Below are positions 56,401 through 64,000 of a stretch of 64,000 nucleotides of DNA, one piece after another. The translations under genes and the position numbers were made by a program. The stretch covers positions 94,955,005 through 95,019,004 of the forward strand of contig CM041780.1 of NCBI GenBank assembly GCA_023374045.1. Direction: 5' to 3'. Position 1 is the stretch's first letter; the number at the start of each line of letters is the position of its first letter. The stretch comes from Limonium bicolor (lineage: Eukaryota; Streptophyta; Magnoliopsida; Caryophyllales; Plumbaginaceae). The notes under the pieces were generated by a model, which saw nothing but the letters and a program-made list of their open reading frames with translations, made no database searches and was not told where the DNA came from.

Positions 56401-57259
56401 GAGTCGATGTCATAACCGTTCGATTCTCTCTGTATGTTATGGTTGTGTTTCCAATTTGGTTTCCAACCTTCCCTTTAGCTTAACCAAGGCTATTTTACTG
56501 ACTCACGTCGGGCCCAGGGGCATACTATTGTTATTTCGGTGTGCTTGGATCACTATATCCGAGGCACCTTGTGTTAAGTTAACCGTTCAATCTAACCGGA
56601 CGGTAACGAGTTATGTAACGAGCTAAGTTTGAGCATGGCAACATTCTCTAGGCTCTCAATGGGGACTAACTGTGTTGGTTCTCTTCCTATAAGGAATTGT
56701 TCATGTGTGATGTATGTGATGTTGTGTACTATACCCATGTTATGTGTGTATATGTATAAGTTGTGTGTTTTAAATAAATGCCATGTCATCATGACAAATA
56801 GTTTGCGCGCATCCCGGTAGCCGATGGGCTGCGCGTTAACCATACCAGCCAAGGGTTGCTGACCCCTCGGGGGATCCATATTTCTTTTACTGCAGGATGA
56901 GGATCGAAGAAGCGGAGTGGCTCTAGATCCTAGAGCGTAGTTTACTTTTGAGTACTTTTGGATGTTTGCCCGGGATGCGCCTGTGCTCCCGTGGCGTGTT
57001 ATAGTTTGGTTATGACGGTTTACAGTGATAGTATACAGTGAAGGATTTATGTAAACACTCGGTATTTTGTTGATGTATATATGGTTGTTAGTTCTATGCT
57101 CGGGAGTCTGATCATCAGACCGGTACACTTGTATTTATTCAGCCTTGTTAACCACGTGGGTGGTTGACGGCGTTGTAGCACCAATCGTTTAGTTACTGTT
57201 TAGTTGTTCATATTCCGCTGCGATTCCAAGTAATGTGATGTGCGTAGTAGGGGTGTTAA
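53403..57259 (+). repeat. 3' LTR of copy C
   Basis: TGAAATACCCCAAACC to GGGTGTTAA, 3857 bp, one C shorter at its end than the 5' LTR. It gives the uninterrupted form of the CACTA target site (TTGACAAAC near 53898-53906). The palindromic array is at 55586-55913. Open frames in it (for example 55105-55380 and 56592-57128) are mirrored in the other LTR and show no protein signature. Confidence 0.95.
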
Positions 57260-57264
57260 ACTAG

Positions 57265-58758
57265 TTCAAAGTACTTTTAAAGTTCCAATATGCCCTTATG
57301 TGTTAAAAAATTTACTGAAATTCATAAAAAAATCAACATACAATAAAAATATAGATAACTATAAAAAATATTAAAAATATTGCGCAATTGTAAAAAATTT
57401 AAAAAATATATATCATAAAATATTAAAAAAATAACTATTTCTTAGATTTTTTTAATTGTTTAGTACAATAAATAAAAATATAGTGTTTTAAAACATAAAC
57501 GATACCAAACTTTCTACCAATTAAGTAACATAATTTATACCAATTAAATACCATAAATTTTACCATACATATTTTAAAATTTTAAAACACAAAATTTAAA
57601 TTATTGTTTTAAAATAAATTATTTCGATTATAAATAATAATTTTATATTTTATTTTTTGAAAACAAAAACCTATTTTCCACTTAACTTTATGACATAATA
57701 TTTTTTGTTATCTACAAAATATTATGTCATAAAGTCATATGCAAAATGAAATACAAATTACAATAAAAAATTTCTGAATATACTAGTTAAAATATTCATT
57801 TGAAAAACTAAAAATAATAATTTCCAAAAATATAAATTATGTATTCAAAATATATTATTCCTATAAAATATTATGTCATAAAATTATCTTCAAAATTGAA
57901 TATAAAATTCTAAAATAATTTTTTAAATAATGTTTCAAAATATAATAATTGATTTTGAATAAATAATTTAAATTACTAGAAAAAAATTGAAAAATGTAAG
58001 GTGCAAATTATGATATTTAATTGGTATACTTTGGTAGAAAAATTGGTAATAAATTATGTGTTTTAAAACTATTTTTTTATGTTATTGAATAACTTAAAAA
58101 ATCAAAGAAATATTTACTCTTTTTTCAATATTTTAAGATATTTTAATATATTTTTTTTCAATTTCTATAATTTTTATTATTTTAAATATTTTTTATAGTT
58201 CTCTTTTTTTAATAGTATTTTGATTTTTTTTGTAAATTTTAGTAAATTTTGACACTTAGGGTTAGGGGCATATTGTGAACTTTAAAAGTATATTTATTAA
58301 CTAGTAAATTTTGACACTTAGGGTTAGGGGCATATAGTGGCATTTTGTGACTTTCTTTGTTTACGGGAATTTCATGAATTTACTAAAAATATAGTGGCAT
58401 TTCATGAAATTTCCCTTTAAAAAATCTAAAAAACTTAGTCTTTTTTAATATTTTAATATTTTTTATTTTTTATTTTTCAATTTTCTATAATTTTAATTCT
58501 ACTTTGATATTTTTATAGTTATCTATATTTTTATAGTATTTTGTTTTTTTAATTTTAGTGAATTTTTTTACACTTAGGGTCATATTGTGAACTTTAAAAG
58601 TACATTTGTTAACTAGTATGGTTATTTTTACCTTTTTTTCTAATTAATGATCTAGTGGCATTTCATGGACTTTTACAAATATATAGTGGCATTTACGACT
58701 TTTTTTAGGGACATTTCATGAATTTACTAAAAATATAGTGACATTTCTTGAAGTTCTC
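57265..58758. mobile_element. Right half of the split Mutator-like element
   Basis: Very AT-rich with no open frames of note. It continues the left part at 28523-28678 after the duplicated ACTAG. It holds the inner inverted repeat near 58360-58430 and the outer one near 58690-58758, plus direct repeats of CACTTAGGGTTAGGGGCATAT around 58253 and 58314. Confidence 0.75.
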
Positions 58759-58767
58759 TTTTAATTA

Positions 58768-59750
58768 ATATTGTAGTGTTATAGCCAATAGTGATGGTTT
58801 GCATAGCGTTGTTTAATTAAGCAACGATGAGAAAGAATAGAGGTGGAATCCACACCGTTGTGGATGCCCTTAAGTTGTCCTCTTTTTACTGTTTAGGCTT
58901 TTAAGTTTGACAATAACAATAATATGAAAACTTTCACATTGTCATGCACTATATTATTCATGCCTTTAGATGTTGTCCATGCATGGATGTTAAACAAACA
59001 CATTTACATTATGCATGGGATATGTCTCGAAATAAAGACTGATGAAATGTCCTGGGAACATAAAGACTCAGTTTTGTCTTATAAAAGATAAATTTAAAAA
59101 CAAAAACAACCACAAAATTGCTTTCTTTTAAACCCTAACACTATGTTGGGTGCAATCAGCGTTAAGGATAAGTGTTTCAAATTACTTTTGTCGAATGCAT
59201 GATAAAACAATGTGAGTGAAAGAGTGAGAGCATCCAAAGAGGTAACGATGAAAAACCAGTTTGTCTCATTTATACGCTTGAAGTGACCATACACAAAGGT
59301 GAGGATTAACATCATAGCTATGGGTGAAGAAGACTATTTGCTAATTTACGTTGAGACCTGTGAAAAGTAACGAGAATGGACACACAATTTTCAAGAATTG
59401 GGAGGCACCTAGGAGAAATAACCACAAAGTCAAAAAACTTAGCAACTCATAATTCTATCCATGGTAAACCCAATTGAACCTTCCTTACATTCCTTTTTTA
59501 TGAACTCCACAAAAGCTAGCCAATGATAATCTTCTTCCCCAATAACCAAGGGAAGTGAGGAGCATGATGCATGGATGAAACACATAGAAGAAAAAAGTAC
59601 CATTGCACCCTCGAAAGATGTTGAACCTCAAAATTTGGCGAAGGTTCACAACTGGCCCCAAATTAGCTTGTAAGCATTGTACCAAAGGAATTTGGCTCAA
59701 TGAAAGGGCAACATGAAAAGCCTCAAAATAGAATAAACGGAAATAAAACT
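58768..59750. other. No gene recognised
   Basis: AT-rich DNA outside the Mutator-like element. A few short open frames lack recognisable motifs. It could be older host or element sequence. Confidence 0.4.
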
Positions 59751-61068
59751 TGTTATACCCAAAACTTTGACCCTCAGGAAATAGCACAACTTATAAAGGC
59801 AAGGCCAAAGAAAAATAGTCAAAAGACACAATGTCAAGAAATTCTTAAGCGTTTAAGGGGTATTTTTGGACCTTTCTATTTTTATGTGACTTGATCATCA
59901 TTCAAAAGTGATTCCAACATAATATCTTTCATCAAGTTCACTTTTCACAATTTTTTGGTGATTTTATTCTGGAAATTTAGCCTTTAATTTCTAGCTAACT
60001 TCCTTCAAAATGCCCTAAAGTTCCAAAAATAGAAAGAAAGGCTTCCACTTACTAAAAATAGATCTAATCATAGCAATAAACATGGAAAAATATTTTGGAG
60101 CCAAAATCCAAATTTTCGAAGGGAAAATTCAAGCTCCTTTGAAATTTTCTCTTTCCTCCAAAAATATCCAAAACATCTCAAAATCTTCTAAAAGGTTAAC
60201 AAATGATAAAGGATCATATTTAGAGAATACCCCGTTGAAATTTTACAATTCTGATATCCAATATTTATTTACAAATTATTGAAGGCGTAAGAGTGCAATA
60301 TTTTATAAAATCATTCATTTATCCAAATGATGTGATTCCAAATCTTGAAATTTCTATATCATCTTTTATCTACTGCTAAATGTTATGATCATATTTGATC
60401 TACAAGTTGGTCAACCAACAATGGTAAACTTAGATATTTTTACCAAGATTTACTTTTATTTATTTCCCTTGGTCTTTACCTCTATAAACAACACTCCCAA
60501 ATGACCTAAGGCCACATTACAAGTCATAGAGAACTTTCCCTAGTCTGCCTCTCACGAAATCAAACTTTCTAGTCACAAAATTCCATCCAAACTCTACCAA
60601 AACTATGTAGAAATCTTAAAAATTCATCCTTTTATCCTCCACCAAAATTCTAATCACCAAAACACCACCAAACCCACATAAAAAAGGTGAAGAAAAACAT
60701 ATTGGAAGCATCACCAGAAGCTGAAATTTGTTCATCAATCAGAAGCCTATCTACAAACCAATCAAAGAATCTTGACAAGCATTAGTGCTAGAAAAGGTTA
60801 GTAATCACAGAATCATAAATCTACAACTTCAACACTCCCCACATTTGTTATCAGTCAAATTCCGACCTCAAAGTGCTATCTTTTTTAGTTTATTTGCTTT
60901 CAGTGTAGTAACTACTTTGTTAAGTTTCCTCATTAAATTGACTTCAATTTGAGATCTTTAGTCTGATAATTAACATAAAATCATCTAGGGAACTCATCCT
61001 CAAAATTTGAGCCAAAAACTTCTTCTATATTGTTATAAATTATTGTCTGAGGGTCGTCTGAAATATCC
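59751..61068 (+). mobile_element. Candidate LTR fragment
   Basis: It begins TGTTATACCCAAAACTTTG, a start common among plant gypsy LTRs, and has a TATA-like CCTCTATAAACAAC near 60479-60492, about 730 bp downstream. No second copy, primer site or target duplication was found. It ends where another LTR-like start (TGAAATATCCC) appears. This call rests on these two signals only. Confidence 0.35.
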
Positions 61069-61452
61069 CAATTTAATTAGGTTAGTTTTAGTAAGTTAAA
61101 CCTCATTATGTTAAAATAAATATCTTTAAATAGTATTAATTGAGCAAGATCTCAAGAGTAATAAAGAAATTAGTTTAAAACACATTTTTCCCTTAAAGGG
61201 TATTTTGGTAATTTTGAGCTGTTTGGAATTCTTCAACCTCAAAAAGTGATTTATAACCTCCAAATAGATTATTTTATCCTATTTAAATGATGGAGAAGAT
61301 ATTTTAAAAGAAAAGCTATGTCTTGTTTGATTTTAGAGCTTTAAAGGCTTATAACACATTTTGTTTGTCTAAAGATTACCTTCGTATATTGTTGATTACT
61401 ATTCATTTATGAAAATTCTTGACTTTAAGAGGAGGGTTTAAATTCAATTTAG
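61069..61452 (+). mobile_element. LTR-like fragment related to AlkB-gypsy LTR starts
   Basis: It begins TGAAATATCCCAATTTAATTAGG, resembling the copy C LTR start TGAAATACCCCAAACCTAG, and also has an AAAACACATTTTT tract like the one near 28970. It is cut at about 61453 by an Athila gag fragment. The similarity is weak beyond the first 20 bases. Confidence 0.4.
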
Positions 61453-62249
61453 CAGGTCTACTCCACGTAGGGCCACCGATCATCTCTCAGCACAACTGTC
61501 ATCTCTCGCAAAAATGGTCGAAAAGATTGCTATAGCTCAAAAAGAAACCACCAAATCAATAGCATCTTCATCTTCCACTTCAGAAGGGTGTGCTATCTGC
61601 GCAGGTCCTCACGATACCCATCTGTGCGAAGGAAGAAACAACATCCAGTAATAAGAAGACATCAATTACATTGGTAACCACCCCAATTACAACTAAAACT
61701 ACAACAACAACGCCCCGTGGAGAAATCATCCAAGTTTCTCATGGAGAAACAACGATCAAACCCAAGGAGGGGGTAATACTTCCAACTCAACACAAGGCTA
61801 TAGACCCCAACCAAATGCAAATATGGGTTATAGAGCACAAGGTACCCCTCCAGGTATTCACCAACAACCGTCCTCATCCCCCGTTGATCCAAACCGGAAC
61901 TCAAAGAGATGATGAAGGGATTCATGTCTATAACTCAAAGCCAGCTCTATGTGCAAGAAGCTTTCAACCAAAAAATCGAAGGTCAATTCAATCAAATCAC
62001 AGAACAACTTGCTCAAAGACCGTCAGGGACTTTCCCAAGCCAACCGAAGCCAAATCCAAAAGAGCAAGCCAAATGCATCTCTGTGAAGGAACACAAGGAA
62101 GAAAAGATGGAGGTGGCCAAAACAGTTGAGGTTTCAGAACTTCACCCTTCCCTTCAAGAGTGGGTAATAGCAATCGAAACATCCAAAGGGAATATAGCTG
62201 AACTGGAAACCTCCGCCACAATCTATAAAAATCGCATTCAGTCCGAGAA
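61453..62249 (+). pseudogene. Fragment of an Athila-type gag
   Basis: Homologous to 46996-47820 of element E. It starts GCAGGTCTACTCCACG, with DHLSAQLSSLAKMVEKI, a zinc-knuckle EGCAICAGPHDTHLC that keeps more of the motif than element E, then the Asn-rich stretch and an open frame matching FMSITQSQLYVQEAFNQKIEGQFNQ. It ends at CAGTCCGAGAA, where a minus-strand LTR begins. It diverges from element E, so it is a separate older copy. Confidence 0.82.
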
Positions 62250-64000
62250 TGTAACACCCCTACCGCTAATACCGTCATTACCGTCCATTCTCCTTATACA
62301 TCCAGATTCACGCAGCGGATACATACTTACACAACGGCGGGTGATACAATGCCGTTAGCCACCCACGTGACTAACAAGGCTACTACTACATACAGCATCG
62401 GTCTGATGGACCGGAATATCTGAGTACTACACAAATACAATCCTTACTACAATTACAACCGGGTACTACAACTTCACATTCAACACCATACTTCATTACA
62501 GTACCATACGATACAATATACATACCAAGTTTACTAAGTTCCAAATACAAATATAAAATCTCTTCCAAGTTCATACATACTCTTTAAGAGTCTACATCTT
62601 CCCATTCCTCACATCTACATGCTTACAATACATAAGGTGTACCTCCTTGGTACACTACTATTTTGAGGCTACAAGCCTTCCACAATTTACTACTTTCTAC
62701 ATTTCCTTCCTAGCTGTCAAACATAGCTGCTGATCTCTTACTGTGATCATATCCGCTTCGGGTACATGCACACTAAAAACGTTGCCCCTAGGGGCTCAGC
62801 TTTCGCTGCATATGACTTCCGCTACCCCGCGTACTAGCAACGCCGACCACTTGGTCGAATACATGCAATTCATTTTACAACACAAACATACATACATGCT
62901 TTTACTCAAGATACTACAATACCACACAAGGATGCATACATACAGTTCAATACATACAGGAAGACAATACCGATCAACCAATACTTACTTACCTTTCCGA
63001 AATACACATACATGATCATACATAATACATACTCAATGCATACTCAATACACAATATTTGTTAGCTCCATGTGTCCACCCGGGTTAATCGGGTGGAGATT
63101 ACTCTTTTACTCAGGGTCAATGACTTACACCAGCCAAGACCATTACTCATACAATACTTACTTTACTTACTACTTACTCAAGTAAGTCGTCAACCTCCGG
63201 CCCGGGACACTCTGTCCCACCATCGGGATATACTTGGTTCACTAATCCAGGATGCTACCCATTTAAGGGGTTTGGGCCGTGGACCAGTTTAAGAACCAGG
63301 AATCGGATCCAACCTCTTGTGTCTCCTCATCCTCACGCGTGGCCAAAACTATATCGGACTTCTACTCATTCCAATTTACTCAATACTTACGTTAGGAGTT
63401 AGGTGGTTAGGAATTAGTAGAAGTCATTCACATACAAGCCACACAATAATTCAATACTCCCATACACATACATACAAGGTATAATACATTACGCAAATAC
63501 ACTACAAGGTACATACACACTTATCTTCATCCATTCATTTCATGAATTATACAAACTAGTGTTCAAGACATTACATATCAAGAACAACCTAAAGCAAGCC
63601 CAAGTAAGTGTAATATAGTCCGATTTATGCATTTATCTTATTTAGGTGATCAAATAAGCACACAAATCGGGGTAACCAGGTTAGGATACAGAGCATGAAG
63701 AAATCATACCTTTCACCGTTGACTTAGACTCACCGACTCCTCTTCGGTGTTCAACTATTCGAATCCTATCACATACATACGATTGGGTGGTTAATCATCT
63801 ATAATTTACCTTACTTATTACTTTTCTAAAGTTTCCCAGTTTATACTTACTAACTCTTTGTTACTCAAATACCTTTACTTATGCCACTCACTTAAAATTA
63901 TTTTCTAAGCTTGTTTATAGCCTTAATGACCTTTAAACATCATTAATTAAGTCTTAATGACCTTATAATATCATTACCATTCAAATCCTCATCATTAAAA
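62250..64000 (-). mobile_element. LTR of an AlkB-gypsy relative, minus strand, runs off the window
   Basis: It starts TGTAACACCCCTACCG and shares with the copy B LTR the segment GCCGTTAGCCACCCACGTG and GGTCTGAT, then a CCCC-TA-GGGG hairpin near 62784. There is no primer site on its left, so it is either a solo LTR or the 3' LTR of an element whose interior lies right of the window. The Athila gag fragment on the left is its insertion target. Confidence 0.8.

Larger units (their letters stand above)
28684..57259 (+). mobile_element. AlkB-gypsy copy C, near-complete element with nested insertions
   Basis: A Ty3/gypsy element bounded by the 5-bp target duplication ACTAG (28679-28683 and 57260-57264). 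Both LTRs are about 3.86 kb once the CACTA insertion is removed. The interior order is gag with introns, AlkB exon, protease, reverse transcriptase, RNase H, integrase and chromodomain-like tail. Three later insertions interrupt it: a CACTA element in the 5' LTR, an inverted solo LTR in reverse transcriptase and an Athila-type element in RNase H, each with its own target duplication. The very long LTRs, tRNA-Met primer and C-terminal EEATWELE motif suggest a Tekay/Del-like chromovirus; the clade assignment is an inference. Confidence 0.93.
28246..58758. mobile_element. Mutator-like element split by copy C
   Basis: A 9-bp target duplication TTTTAATTA lies at 28237-28245 and 58759-58767. Inside it are long terminal inverted repeats of about 200 bp: the left reads GGAAAATTTCATGAAATTTCACTATATTTTT in pieces, and the right is its imperfect inverse. 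A 9-bp duplication and long inverted termini point to the Mutator superfamily. Removing copy C and its 5-bp duplication leaves about 1.9 kb of AT-rich, non-coding DNA. A second, inner pair of the same inverted repeats (about 28523-28680 and 58250-58430) indicates a related element nested inside it. Confidence 0.75.

Noticed and set aside
55105..57128. Long minus-strand open frames in the copy C 3' LTR
   Set aside because: They are mirrored in the 5' LTR, have no recognised motif, and are antisense to the LTR.
57265..58758. Scaffold attachment region or replication origin in the AT-rich stretch
   Set aside because: Low GC alone is not evidence, and the inverted repeats and 9-bp duplication explain it as a Mutator-like element.

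Overview
The window is a plant nuclear segment, most likely from an angiosperm and probably a eudicot. It is almost entirely nested transposable elements, and I found no intact host gene. Evidence for a plant: Ty3/gypsy elements primed by initiator tRNA-Met (TGGTATCAGAGC), an Athila-type element primed by tRNA-Asp, CACTA, Mutator-like and Stowaway elements, and a broken cysteine-rich receptor-kinase gene.

The most notable content is a Ty3/gypsy chromovirus-like family present in three diverged copies: A (855-4162, plus strand), B (13135-20126, minus) and C (28684-57259, plus). Each carries an AlkB-type 2-oxoglutarate/Fe(II) dioxygenase exon between gag and protease. In each copy gag appears split by short GT-AG introns. 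One splice donor after the zinc-knuckle exon is in phase with two acceptors: the AlkB exon, which ends in a stop, and the downstream protease exon. Read from sequence alone, this predicts two products from one transcript, a Gag-AlkB fusion and a Gag-Pol polyprotein made by skipping AlkB. I know of no description of such an element. That is a statement about my memory, not a search.

Layout: 1-854 is part of an Athila-type LTR (minus). 855-4162 is copy A. 4163-13134 is a separate gypsy element D (minus) with 2.2 kb LTRs and no AlkB. 13135-20126 is copy B, cut off inside reverse transcriptase where it meets D. 20191-20735 is a receptor-kinase pseudogene. 21300-28074 holds decayed CACTA material, including a large inverted duplication, an LTR fragment and a Stowaway MITE. 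28246-58758 is a Mutator-like element with 9-bp target duplications, split by copy C. Copy C contains a CACTA element in its 5' LTR (29185-34512), an inverted solo LTR in reverse transcriptase (41764-43349) and a pol-less Athila-type element E in RNase H (44112-51657). 58768-62249 holds LTR-like and Athila gag fragments. 62250-64000 is another minus-strand LTR running off the end.

The coding regions contain many frameshifts and stops. Paired LTRs in copy C and element E differ largely by one-base indels, so some frameshifts may be assembly errors. Target duplications, insertion order and reading-frame phase were read by eye; no alignment or database search was run.
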